Source: Sycobia sp. Sy_11
Taxonomy: Eukaryota > Arthropoda > Insecta > Hymenoptera > Epichrysomallidae
Direction: 5' to 3'
Length of the DNA: 64,000 nt
NCBI GenBank assembly: GCA_018907035.1
Contig: JACCIC010000052.1
Span: forward strand, 1,252,501 to 1,316,500
Shown: one piece after another, positions 10,526 through 20,277 of the stretch
Position numbering within the stretch: the first letter of the stretch is position 1
Layout of the letters: every line of letters starts with the position of its first letter
Notes under the pieces: generated by a model
The model's input: only the letters and a program-made list of their open reading frames with translations
Databases searched by the model: none
Told to the model about the DNA's origin: nothing
Made by a program: the position numbers and the translations under genes

Positions 10526-12506
10526 TTGATTCATTGATTTATTGATTCATTTCGTTTTATGCCTTGTGCTCTCGATAAATTAGCCTCATATCTGAAAGAG
10601 GATCGTATTTTAGAAAATACTTTTAAAAGTGATTTTCGAACATACGATCAAATTAATTTAGCTAAAAGAAAAGGAATCTTCCTATATCAATATGTTTCAT
10701 CTTTTGATAGACTATGAGAGACACAGCTACCAGTAAAGGATGCATTTTATAGTCATTTAAATAATGCAATCATTGCTGATGAAGATTATAAGCATGCTCA
10801 ACTAGTTTGGCAAAAATTTGATATTAAAACTTTAGCTGACTATTCGGATTTGTATTTGAAAATAGATGTATTACTTCTTGTGGACATATCGAAAACTTTC
10901 GAAACAATTGTCTCGAAGCTTACGGTCTTGATCCAACACACTATTATACCACTTCCGGTCTATCATGGAATGCCATGCTAAAATATACGAAAATAAAATT
11001 AGTATTGCTTACCGATATTGATATGCTTATGTTCATTGAAAGAGGTATTAGAGGCGGTATTAGTCAGTGCTCTAATCGATATGCAAAAGCAAATAATAAA
11101 TACATTAGTAGTGATACTTTGATGAAACAAATGAAAATAGATATTTGCTCTATTATGGGCAATGGTGCTTATACTAGCTCTATACTGGGCTATGACACAA
11201 TATCTTTCTTACGGAGGCTTTGAGTGGTTTCAAAATATAGATGATGATGATGAAACCAAATTTCTTAATGTAGCAGAAGACTTTCCTATTGGATACATAC
11301 TAGAGATTGATTTAGAATAAGCTGAAAGTATACATGATACTCATAAAGATCTACCTCTGTGCCCCGAACATATTACACCTCCAGGCAGTAAAATGAAGAA
11401 ATTATTAACGACATTGTATGATAATCATCACTATATTATATATTATCGAGCATTGCAAGAAGTACTTAAATATGGCTTACGCTTAAAAAATACATAGATT
11501 ATTAACATTTAACCACAAACCATGGCTTAAAGATTATATTGATTTAAATAGTGAAAAGAGAAAGCATGCTAAAAATGAATTTGAGAAACTATTTTTTAAA
11601 TTTTTGAATAACGCTATTTACGGCAAGACTATGAAAAATTAAAGAAAAAGAGTCGATATAAAATTAATAAATAGATGGAATGGACGTTATGGTGCAGAAG
11701 CACTAATCCCTAATCGAAATTTCCACAATTGCTCCATTTTAGATGAAAATTTCGTTACCATACAGTTATGGAGATCTGAAATTCATATAAGGAAACCTAT
11801 ATACGTTGGATTGTCCGTATTAGATTTATCTAAAACTCTTGTTTACAGATTTCATTATGACTATATGCAAAATAGAGTAAGTGAAAACTGTAAATTATTA
11901 TATACAGATACTAATAATCTTGTATACGAAGTAAAAAAGATTGATATGTATGACTTAATGCGGAAGGATAGTCTTGAATTTGATACGTCAGATTATTCTG
12001 AGAATAATCATTATCAAATATCTTAGAAAAATAAGAAAATTGTCGGGTTAATGAAAGACGAGTGTAATGGAACAATTTTAAATGAATTTGTTGGATTGAA
12101 AAGTAAAATGTATAGTATAAAAATTCAAGGTGAAAGTCAAATCAACAAAGCCAAAGGTGTTAAAAGTGCAGTAGTGAAAAATACAATAAGTTTTGAAGAT
12201 TACATACAATACTTGGAAGGAAAAACCATAATACATAAAGATCAGTTTAATATTTGCTCGAGACTTCATATTCTACAAACAGAAAAACAAAATAAAATAG
12301 CATTGAATCTTTTTGACGATAAGCGTTTTATAGAAACAAAATTAACAGACAGTCTTCCTTGGGGACATTATAGCATTAGTGAATATGAACGTGTATTAAA
12401 TGGACAAATCGCTAGAAGAATCATACATGATACTGAAAATGCACAAATACTTCAACTATCTACTGAACAAGTTGCATCCGGAATAGTAGCAGAAGGCGGG
12501 GGATAG
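8791..12506 (+). pseudogene. polB: Polinton protein-primed type B DNA polymerase
   Basis: This gene replicated the element. Homology begins at TWSDVESAF (8791) and runs to the end near 12500 through several frames. The N-terminal region carries QERDSGCSLHSIL. A C2H2-like CDRCLHYF...H...C motif lies near 9687. Exonuclease motif I is HADFECI (9850). An HNH/endonuclease VII-like zinc motif (CHIC...DHCH...GPAHNSCN) spans 10140-10300. Exonuclease motif II is HNLSGYDSH (10350). Polymerase motif A is worn to LYWAMTQ near 11190; motif B is NNAIYGKTM (about 11610); motif C reads YTDTNN, so the second catalytic Asp is lost. There are many stops and frameshifts, and an ATTT repeat has grown at 10482-10548. 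It is dead beyond doubt. The TTG-started frame at 8911 is only a fragment. Confidence 0.93.
10482..10548. repeat. (ATTT)n microsatellite within polB
   Basis: A run of ATTT units, then degenerate GATTCATTGATTTATT, interrupts the polymerase between exonuclease motif II and the following conserved FMPCALDKLASYL-like stretch. It arose or expanded after the gene stopped being selected. Confidence 0.95.
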
Positions 12507-12549
12507 TAGTAGCTTAGTATATTGCTCAACTGAACAAGTCAGAATCTGC

Positions 12550-12894
12550 ATGGAAGACGAGGTTAGCGATAAAATTTTACAAAGGTCACCTGAGCAAGTC
12601 CGGAAAGTGAGTAGCGAGCCAAAGAGCTTGCGCAAACGACATCGGAGCACGTTCAACATGGCGATGGAAAATGGAGGGGACATAGACTTTATGGAAAGAG
12701 TAAAACAACCGAAAAAGCGAGAGTGTACAGAGAACTCAGTCATTCAGTGTCTAGTGCTTGACTGCAATTGTACACAAGCAGACGTTCAAAGCAGTGCCTC
12801 TGAAAAAAACACACACATTTTTCTTAAAAGCAACTGTTCAACGATAAACATAGACAATGGATCAGAGTCCCGAAATGATGTTCACTGGTGCTGA
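12550..12894 (+). CDS. Hypothetical Polinton protein downstream of polB
   Basis: A clean frame of 114 codons from ATG at 12550. I do not recognise it. It is hydrophilic, with basic patches (SLRKRHRS, KQPKKRE) that could act in nuclear import and a Cys-bearing VLDCNCTQ. The end of the polymerase reading and its start share a repeated x-S-T/P-E-Q-V phrase (STEQVAS near 12457, STEQVRI near 12525, SPEQVRK at 12586), so the region may have grown by small duplications. It overlaps the start of the next gene (12858) in another frame. It may be a fragment of a longer broken gene. Confidence 0.4.
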   Translation: MEDEVSDKILQRSPEQVRKVSSEPKSLRKRHRSTFNMAMENGGDIDFMERVKQPKKRECTENSVIQCLVLDCNCTQADVQSSASEKNTHIFLKSNCSTINIDNGSESRNDVHWC

Positions 12895-13363
12895 GTCGTC
12901 AACTCAACTGGTAGCACAACTGACGACTGCTGATTTCATATCAAATTTTAACGTAGACGGCGTACAACTAGAGAATTCAGCTCTTCAGGTGTGTTTTTTT
13001 AATTGTAAATAGTAGAAAATAATTATATAAAAATATTTTAAAAATATTTTTATTAATTTTTTAGATGGATTTGACAACATTGAACCATATCGCAGGAGGT
13101 AGTTTTCTTCTCACTAAAAAATTGCTGAATTAGCAAGAAATAGAAATTATATAATTACAAAAATCAAGAAAGTTAATACCAAATTTGGGTGAAAAACAGT
13201 GGTCGAGCTTGATTGTGAATTCGCATCTTTTTTACCTAACCGAATTTCAAAAGCTTTAATGAAAGATTAAAGATTCTTCAACAATATGTGCGAGTATACA
13301 AATAAACTTAAATTGTTTATAAAATCTTTGGGTGAAGATAATTTTCAATGTAAAACAGCGTAA
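12858..13363 (+). pseudogene. Conserved Polinton protein, OB-like/ssDNA-binding candidate, with likely intron
   Basis: ATG at 12858 opens about 43 codons ending ENSALQ. Then comes a probable 76-nt intron (GT at 12989, AG at 13064), after which the reading resumes with MDLTTLNHIAGGSF. After a stop and frameshift near 13127-13145 it continues as NYIITKIKKVNTKFG, stop, KTVVELDCEFASFLPNRISKAL, and ends at 13363. I know this phrase pattern from hypothetical proteins of similar insect elements. The alternating beta pattern around VNTKFG...VVELD...FLP suggests an OB-like fold, so a single-stranded DNA-binding partner for the polymerase is a fair guess, not shown. It lies between the polymerase and the leftward integrase and ends near it tail to tail. 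Confidence 0.5.
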
Positions 13364-13549
13364 TATATAAAATGTATGTGTAAAATGGAATAATTACAGA
13401 ACAATTTATTTAAACAGAGATGTACTTATTTATTAATCCTCATTAACAGAATTATACAAAATTAATTTACATATTAAAAGTATAATCATTTTATAATTTC
13501 TTATTACTTAAGTTATAAACTCTCTTTATTTGTCCATCTATTATGAGAG

Positions 13550-14438
13550 CTAGCACTTGATGAAAACTTTATCTCCTCGACGTTTAAGAACTTTTTCAAC
13601 GAGGTAAAAATCTGGATACTTGGTTCTTAGAAGCTCTTGTTTATAGAAACATCCAGCGCTAGGTTGATTTTTATAATATTTTAAATCGTAAGTTGTAGGA
13701 TTGGTTGCTGTCACTCTGTTGATTACGAATATTTATGTTGACCAGTTAGGTGTATATCCTTTCTCAAAACTCTGCTTCAGTTTACTCACTCGTACTTGAT
13801 CTCCAACATTAAATTTATTTAATTTCATCCTTGTCTTTGCTCTACCAAGTAACGTTCTTAAAATTTGTGATTTATTTGTTGATGTAACATCTTTCGGTTT
13901 AACGCCGATAGTTCTATGCTTTGTCGCATTATAAGCAGTAATTAAATTCGATAAAATATCAATCCACGTATAATTTCCGCGCTGACTAATCTGTATCCAC
14001 ATTTTTTCTTTCAAAGTACGATTGAAGCGCTCGCATATAGATGCTTTTAGATTATTACGTATATGTTGAATATAGATTAATATTATTTTTTCTCATTAGT
14101 TCCTGAAAATCTACATTGTAAAATTCTTTACCTCTATCTGTATGCAAATTCTTTGGTATACGTCCATGCCTGAGAATAGTATTAAAAGCTGTTGCTACAT
14201 CTTTATCAGTTTTCTGCTTCAAAGGTATAGCCCATGCAAATTTAGATAAGGCATCTATGACTGTAATCATGTATTTGTATCCTTTATTTTCTCGAGCATA
14301 AAGTTGCATTTCAACGAGATCCGCTTGCTATATCTCATCTATATCACGTAATTCAAATTGTCGTCGAATATAATTTCGACGAGCAGGTTTATGAATTTCC
14401 TTCACTATTTCCATTTTTTCTTTGTTTGAATAATTCAT
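13550..14438 (-). pseudogene. int: Polinton retroviral-type (rve) integrase
   Basis: This enzyme would insert the element by a DDE reaction. The reading starts with ATG at 14438. The first catalytic Asp is in QADLVEMQ, just after a TAG where Trp is usual. The second is in HTDRGKEF, and the Glu is in ICERFNRTL. A TAA TAA plus frameshift at about 14050 precedes the Glu motif, and a further TAA at 13733-13735 splits off the C-terminal tail, which reads IFVINRVTATNP...LRTKYPDFYLVEKVL and ends at 13550. The tail (VGDQVRVSK...) resembles the chromo/SH3-like end of such integrases. The upstream zinc-binding part is not seen. Its 5' end overlaps the next leftward gene by about 50 bp in another frame. 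Confidence 0.92.
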
Positions 14439-14835
14439 TTTGTGTTTTTCCTGCTAACTCTATAATTTGTTTTACCTTGCTATTAATAGAAATCAATTCA
14501 CTCCTTATTTTTGATTTATGCGCATTGAATGATATTTTTGAATCAGCAATGATTTTTTCGAATTCTACAATAGGTGGTGGTATTGTTGATAAAACATCGC
14601 TTTTTTCATTTATCTCGCTTAAAAGTTTTAATACGTTTGAAGTTTTTCTTTACACATAAGTTCTCAATGTATCTAAATCAACTGCATCATTTAATGTAAC
14701 TAACGGTGAGAGATTACAGAGTCGTTTATTTTCCATATCATATTGACTATCATATGTAAATTTAAATCCAATGCCAGGTGGACCTTGATTGTCTTCAGTT
14801 TTTTCTAGCTTCCGTCCGAATACATCGACACTCAT
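14389..14835 (-). pseudogene. Conserved Polinton hypothetical, helical (MSVDVFGR family)
   Basis: About 148 codons from ATG at 14835, opening MSVDVFGRKLEK, with one in-frame TAA near 14652. The second half (VLKLLSEINEKSDVL ... IIELAGKTQNELF) is long and helical with heptad-like spacing, so it is probably a coiled coil. I know similar short proteins beside the integrase in related insect elements, but none has a known role. Its tail overlaps the integrase start (14438), which suggests a compact leftward transcription unit of three genes. Confidence 0.6.
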
Positions 14836-14870
14836 TGTTAAACTGATTGGAGTATTATGTTTATATATTA

Positions 14871-15580
14871 TTATATAAGACTAGCGTCACGCAAATCCTC
14901 AATAACAGAGTATATTTCATTCGTGTGACTCTGATTTCCCGCAGACCTTGCAGTCAACAATATCCTTAGTCGATTTACTAACTTATTCGGGTTATCCCAG
15001 TCTGCATAGTCTAAGGGCACATTTTTTTTTGTACAATTTTATATCGAGGTAAAATACCTCCTCCTTTTTTCATAAACATAGGTAAAATAATTTCTAAAAA
15101 TTTTTTATTTTTCATTACACGAATTCCTTTATTTTTATCATAATTTTTTTACGAGTATTCGATACTTCGAGAATTTTTTGATAAGTTTGACGATCGTTAT
15201 TGTTAATGAGTTTTACAACTAGTAATTTTCTAAATAATAGTTCTAACAAGCCTTTAGTGATGGGGTATTTCGTATTATAAACTATGACATTAACGTTGGC
15301 GAAATTTATTGGTAAATTTCCAATCGTGAGATCATTATTTTCCTTATGAACGCCATACACAAAATCAAGAAATGTGTGGCGATTAAGGTCCACCGTACCT
15401 AGGTATTTTTCAAGACTTTTATTATCTTGTTTCTTTATCAGTCTCAGCCGATTCAAAAGAAGTATTAATGTTGTCAGTGCTGTGATCATTTTATAGAGTG
15501 TCATTATTACTAATATCAATATTCGAATCATAATTACTCTCATCATCAGACAAAGATTCTTTAATTTTTTTCCCTCCTTA
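14871..15580 (-). pseudogene. Conserved Polinton hypothetical, acidic N terminus
   Basis: Three readings in different frames make one gene: an acidic stretch (ESLSDDESNYDSNID) near 15560, a central open part at 15436-15115 (SLEKYLGTVDLNRHTFLDFVYGV ... ITKGLLELLF), and a tail (GGGILPRYKIV ... NKLVNRLRILLTARSAGNQSH) ending at a double TAA, 14871. The phrases YPxTxGLLELLF and WDxPNELVxRLRLL are typical of a protein found in similar insect elements; its function is unknown to me. The true start is not clear. It is first in the leftward block and lies head to head with the capsid block starting about 15.6 kb. Confidence 0.6.
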
Positions 15581-15646
15581 AAGATAGATAAATTGTTCTT
15601 CTCTTATTTTTTAATATTTGATACATCAGACACTTTTGCTAGAGTA

Positions 15647-16126
15647 ATGAGTTTATTTAGAGGAGTAATGATTGGTTTGAAGGTTTCATCTAATGCGCGT
15701 TCTAGATGCGCTGCATATTCTATGATTACAAGTTCGAGTTCTCAAAAATTAGTTCGTTCTACATTAAAGGGAGCTCGCTAAGCTTGTAAAAAGGCAGGTG
15801 GTAAAGGCAATGTGACAATTCCAAGGATATTAGCGATTACTCAAAAACTTGGCGGTGTTTTACTATTTCTTGTACCTTTATTTGCCGATTTGAGTGCAAC
15901 AGGAGCATTGACAGGAGGTGCTGCTGGAATAATCAAAGCTGTGATGCCAAAATGATGCCAAAGCAGCAAAGCAAGAATTGGAAGAAAATCGAAGGCATAA
16001 CAAAACAATGGAAGCAATTGCTTTTGCAAAAGGTCTTTATTTAAAACCTTACAAAAAAAGTTATTTTTTTTTTACTTAAAACTGTATAAAAGTAATGGAA
16101 GAGGTCTCTACTTAAAACCATATACA
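15647..16126 (+). pseudogene. Basic/hydrophobic core-like protein preceding the protease
   Basis: A start at 15647 opens a Ser/Arg-rich stretch. Then come a basic part (LVRSTLKGAR, stop, ACKKAGGKGNVTIPRI) and a strongly hydrophobic Gly/Ala segment (LLFLVPLFADLSATGAL) that looks like a membrane-active helix. After a stop and frameshift near 15955 comes a charged helix (AAKQELEENRRHNKTMEAIAF) and two copies of GLYLKPY, near 16030 and 16113. Similar proteins lie just before the protease in related elements. By analogy with adenovirus core and membrane-lytic proteins it may be a capsid-internal protein cut by the protease, but that is inference. Confidence 0.55.
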
Positions 16127-16157
16127 GGCAAAGGATTAAAAAAAAGATTCTCTAGAA

Positions 16158-16604
16158 TTGCCAGATCGACCATTATCTGACATTGATTTAATAAAATGCG
16201 CTCGTATTTTAAAACCTTCAGCTTTTCGAGGTATATTTATGCGTAATGCATTGCCAACCAATCGTCGGCATTATAATGAATCAGGTACTGTGAATCTTGA
16301 TGATGTTAGCGATCCTGGAACTCATATGGTCGTGTATCGCGAACGAGGCAACAGAGTACTATATTTCGATAGTTTTGGTGATTTAAAGCCACCCTTAGAC
16401 CTTAAATTATACATTGGCGATGCTGAAGGTATGTATAATTATGAAAGATTTCAGGATTTTAATACATGTATTTGCGGTCATTTATGCCTGCAGTTTTTAT
16501 GTAATTTGCAAGTATTTCTATATAATCTCAGACATTTTGTAATACATGTCATTCTTAACTTAACCATAATGAATGAATCATTTACTTTGACGCTTTTCTC
16601 TTGA
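16158..16604 (+). pseudogene. PRO: Adenain-like cysteine protease
   Basis: A maturation protease of the Ulp1/adenain fold, a Polinton hallmark. The reading contains PLSDIDLIKCARIL, then the catalytic His in GTHMVVY, then an acidic strand YFDSFGD, then the catalytic Cys region CICGHLCLQFLC. His, acidic residue and Cys are therefore all present. The frame is not opened by ATG: the first codon at 16158 is TTG, and the natural start is upstream in a run disturbed by A-rich slippage (16050-16145). The C-terminal part after about residue 118 departs from the family and probably follows a frameshift. It is followed after a short overlap by the capsid-like gene at 16569. Confidence 0.88.
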
Positions 16605-17243
16605 TGCTCAATATTTTCCTCCTATTGAACTTTCATCTAAGAAAAATTATGTTCTGGGTTTAGTTGAGCTTTTATCATTTAACTTCATTCTCAATATTGA
16701 TGAAAATAACAATAAATTTTACGTTGATAAAGAAGTAATTAGCCTACCGACTGGCAGTTATGAAATTGAAGATATTGAAAATTATCTAAAGGAGAGATGA
16801 ACTTCTAAAGGTATAATATTAAGTCTTAAGCCTAATAATAGCATGGTTCGTAGTGTTATTGAGTGTAGTCATCAAATCAACTTTGAACCAAAAGATTCAC
16901 TTGATAAACTGGTGGGTTTCAACAGCGGATTTTGCCAGCAGGTGTTATGCACAATTCCAATTTACCTGTGACCATTGTAAGGGTGAATTCCTTGAGAGTA
17001 GAGTGTAGTATTACAGCAGATGCCTATATAAATGAACGTCGCATGCACACAATTCACGAGTTCTTTCCTGCAGTGCCGCCAAGATATGAGATCACTGAAG
17101 TACCTTCACATGTCCTTTACCTTCCAGTAACCGTCAAGTGCTTAGATCATATAGAATTACGTATTGTTGATCAAAACGGAAATCTAGTGAATTTCCGAGG
17201 AGAGGTTATAACTATCAGATTACACGTTGAACAAGTAGCTTAG
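16569..17243 (+). pseudogene. Candidate minor capsid (penton-like) protein
   Basis: ATG at 16569 opens MNESFTLTLF; the frame shifts after about 11 codons. It continues with DAQYFPPIELSSKKNYVLGLV, then FYVDKEVISLPTGSYEIEDI, stop, SLKPNNSMVRSVIECSHQINF, DSLDKLVGF, and after another shift the open part 16932-17243 (RVECSITADAY ... VDQNGNLVNFRGEVITIRLHV). The whole is beta-rich, about 220 codons. In similar insect elements this gene lies between the protease and the major capsid gene, which is where a minor capsid protein would be expected. That is position-based inference; I cannot show a jelly roll by eye. Confidence 0.6.
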
Positions 17244-17520
17244 TGGGCGATGTGAATTATTTACAACGCTCCTGGATATATGAATAGCCAGTCATGTCAG
17301 CAAACGTCTAGTCTTTCACCGACTTTCAAACGAGTCAGTTGCCTGAACAAAATAAAAAAAAATACAAAATCAAAGTGTCATCGTCGTTCTCGTCAGAAGA
17401 CAGCTCTGAATCACAATCCAGCAGTCAAAGTACTTACATCTCAAAACATTCAATTCCTAAAAAGCGTAGGTCTAAAAGTTATCGCTCCTAGTAGAAAATA
17501 AATTGTATTTTTTTCAACTG
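17244..17520 (+). pseudogene. Ser-rich protein with nuclear-localisation-like tail
   Basis: Two frames are open here. The one more protein-like is offset from the ATG-started frame at 17280: it reads QLPEQNKKKYKIKVSSSF, then a Ser/Glu/Gln-rich stretch (SSEDSSESQSSSQS), then PKKRRSKSYRS and a double TAG near 17490. The basic end looks like a nuclear-localisation signal. It sits between two capsid-block genes. I do not recognise a family; it could be a packaging or DNA-binding accessory protein, or the extended N terminus of the next gene. Confidence 0.4.
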
Positions 17521-17531
17521 TATGCAGCCAA

Positions 17532-19437
17532 ATGGTGGACGTTCTAAGTATACAATCTCCTATCGCATTTGATGAGTCGATTGTGACTTACGAGGTTCAC
17601 GCTCATCAGCCATACACATAAACTAATTTTAATAATAGTGATGAAATTCCTATTTCGATTCAACATCAAGACTTGTGCTTTCTACCTTCACGTAGTTCGC
17701 TATAAGTATGCGATAAATTTTCTAAAAATGATGGCACAGAGTTGCAAAATCTGACATTTGTAAAAAAAATGCCATTTTTCACTTATTTGAGGATATTCGA
17801 TATGAATTGAATGCAATAGAAATTGATAGGTGTAAAAATGCAGGGATTACAAGCCTTTTGGAAGGATGAGTTTCTTTAATTCCCAGTCAAAGTTTAATAA
17901 TCGAAAATGCAGAGTGGTTTGATGTAGAAGAGTCCAATAACATTACCGATAATTTAGGCCATTTTGATACATCCCTTCCCCTCAAGAGGATATTCGGTTT
18001 CGCTGAAGATTACCATAAAATTATAATTAATGCAAAGCATGAACTTGTCAGATCACACAACGATTTAAACGCTGTTGCGCAAAGAGCAACACTGAGATCA
18101 ACTGATAATACAGAACAATATGTAAATTACAAAATAGAAATTACAAAGATCGAATGGTTGATGCCATATGTGGTAATATCAGATGAATACAAGCTTCGAC
18201 TATTAAAACACTTCGAAAAAGATCATCCAATCTCTATGAATTTTCGTACTTGGGAGCTCTATGAATATCCACTCCTTTCCGATACATCCAAGCATGCGTG
18301 GACAGTGAAAACGACAAATCAACTGGAAAAACTATGATTCGTCATTTTGGAACTGTTGCGTCTCAGGATTTTAAATAAAGTAAAATCAAAACACTGTATT
18401 TTGAATACTGAATAAATACGTTTATTAATATTATGGTGAAGTGGATAGTTAAAATATATAAATGGTTAGACTCGCTAGTTACAAGTGAAAGATTAGTAAA
18501 TTCTTAAAATGACCTCGTCGCTCGAAGACCTTATAGAAAGTGAGGAAAATCATCATTCTTTACACTCAACACCGTTGCAAAGCCGCCGCCGTTTAGGATA
18601 CCATTTTGGTGAGGGCAAGGCAGCATGCAATTACTATAGCCAACTCTATCGGGTAATAAAGTTATAAACCAATGCGCTTTAATCGTATGGTTCATGGACT
18701 ACCTGAATTCAAGTAGCACCTGCGCCTAATATGGTCAAAATGGTCAGCAAGGTCGCCGTGTCGGAAACTCCAAAACTAAATTGTTTTATAGCTTGGGAAT
18801 TTTTGCGCACATATTCTGCAGCAATTGCCAAAGCTTACAAATGCCGATTTTATCATGTGCTGCGGCTAAGAGCATGAAACTGTCTACGTAAAATATATAA
18901 ATCCCTTGATTTATTTTCAAGACAAATGTTCAAAATGAACAGCTGTTGTTCACAGGACAAAAAAAAGAAAACTAAAAAAAAGTGATATTCTTTCGATTAG
19001 AAAAATCTACACTCAAGACTAAACAGGGACTTCAACAAATAGAAAAGAACAAAAAGATACAAATTTCAGTCTCTTTGACCATTGTGATATCAGTAATGTG
19101 AAACTTTTTCTCAATTCTCAATATTACGCATACGGATATTGAAATTTTGATATTACTAAAAATCAATATTCTGTATTGTATGATATGTATGCAAATTTTC
19201 AAAATGTCTACTACAACAAGGAGTCTCAGCCTATTTTAAAGAAAACAGATTTCCGAGATCATATGCCACTTATAGTTATTATGCACTTTGAAAAGTGCAC
19301 CCGTTGATGTACGCCTAGAGTTTGAATCGAAAAATAATTTTCCACAAAATACATCAGCTTACTGCTTAATTTTACATGATCGTATTGTGCAATATCATCA
19401 TATGAGTGGTGACGTTAAGAAATTGTCAAGTGATTAA
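17532..19437 (+). pseudogene. MCP: Major capsid protein-like gene, interrupted
   Basis: Reading begins with ATG at 17532 (MVDVLSIQSPIAFDESI). It continues through stops and shifts: SFNN-like NFNNSDEIPISIQHQDL, IRYELNAIEIDRCKNAG, LPLKRIFGFAEDYHKIIINAKHEL, ITKIEWLMPYVVISDEY, FRTWELYEYPLL and TSKHAWTVKTTNQLEK, ending near 18336. The family resumes at about 19065 with FDHCDISNVKLFLNSQYYAYG, DITKNQYSVLYDMYANF, and ends NTSAYCLILHDRI...KKLSSD at 19437. Similar proteins in related insect elements are the double jelly-roll major capsid protein; I make that call from family resemblance and from the position after the protease. The 18.37-19.05 kb middle lacks family similarity and may be an insertion. 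Confidence 0.75.

Positions 19438-19440
<3 letters not shown>

Positions 19441-19495
<55 letters not shown>
19441..19495. repeat. Microsatellite (AT)n
   Basis: About 54 bases of perfect AT alternation directly after the capsid gene. Confidence 0.98.
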
Positions 19496-19498
<3 letters not shown>

Positions 19499-19529
19499 TA
19501 AAACTTTTTGGCGGAGGCTGTCAGTCAAG

Positions 19530-20030
19530 ATGGAGTACATCGTTGAAATGTAGGGCTTCAAGTACGGTGATAATGAATATCTACTTAAATAGCTTGCGAT
19601 TTTACCACTCAAAGACGAGTCAGAACTCATAGTACTTTTATTTAAAAATCCATTCTCTCTTAAACGACTTGCAGTTCATATCAGAACGCAAAATAAATGG
19701 CTTGAAATGAATTATAATGGTATTCCATGGAATTCAGGACAGTTTTGCTATAATCAAATTGTTAATATACTTTATGAAAATTTACCCAATGCAACTAAAG
19801 TATTCACCGATGGAGAAATAAAAACAGAATGGCGGGCTATATTTAAAAGATACAATTTTATCGTTTACGATATTAACACTGTGAATTTACCATTCTGCGA
19901 GTGGAGGAAACAGATGCGCAAGAATACTCTAACAGTGTGCATCAATCATAATGCAGCGTATAAAGTTACGTGTGCTCTACATAATGTAAAACTATTAAAA
20001 AAATACTATTTCGAAACACGGACAAAGTAG
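19530..20030 (+). pseudogene. Small outward-facing gene, copy B (paralogue of 7485-7997)
   Basis: ATG at 19530 opens MEYIVEM, then TAG (19551-19553), GFKYGDNEYLLK, a second TAG (19590-19592), and then an open reading to the stop at 20028-20030. Shared marks with the left-arm gene are the opening YIV strand followed by GF, the hydrophobic strand ending in LLF, the NYNGIPWNSG motif, and the C-terminal cluster VCINHNAAYKVTCALHNVK. It lacks part of the insert seen in copy A. It is the last gene of the rightward block and points at the right TIR; the LINE is inserted about 85 bp downstream. Function unknown. Confidence 0.65.
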
Positions 20031-20076
20031 AGTTTTTACTCGTCAAAAATAAGCATTGTGAACGAGCAATAGTACC

Positions 20077-20114
<38 letters not shown>
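20077..20114. repeat. (ACAY)n target tract, left side of LINE
   Basis: ACATACATACAC followed by perfect AC units, ending exactly where LINE sequence begins. The same type of tract resumes at 24835 on the other side, so the LINE split or landed in this microsatellite. Confidence 0.9.
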
Positions 20115-20115
<1 letters not shown>

Positions 20116-20277
20116 AGTGTGGAGTTTTGATGCTTTCTCCCATCTGGCGCCTCCCCAGGTTGCGGATAGGGGATGGCTCGCTACAATTTGTAGAGGACAC
20201 TGAGGAAATAAAATACTCAGGGCGGACAGAAAAAGCTAATAGGAAGGGCCTCACGAACGTAAGGCCAATTATGATTA

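Noticed and set aside
14426..14659. 77-codon rightward frame
   Set aside because: It is the antisense of the helical hypothetical gene 14389-14835, whose leftward reading is conserved-looking.
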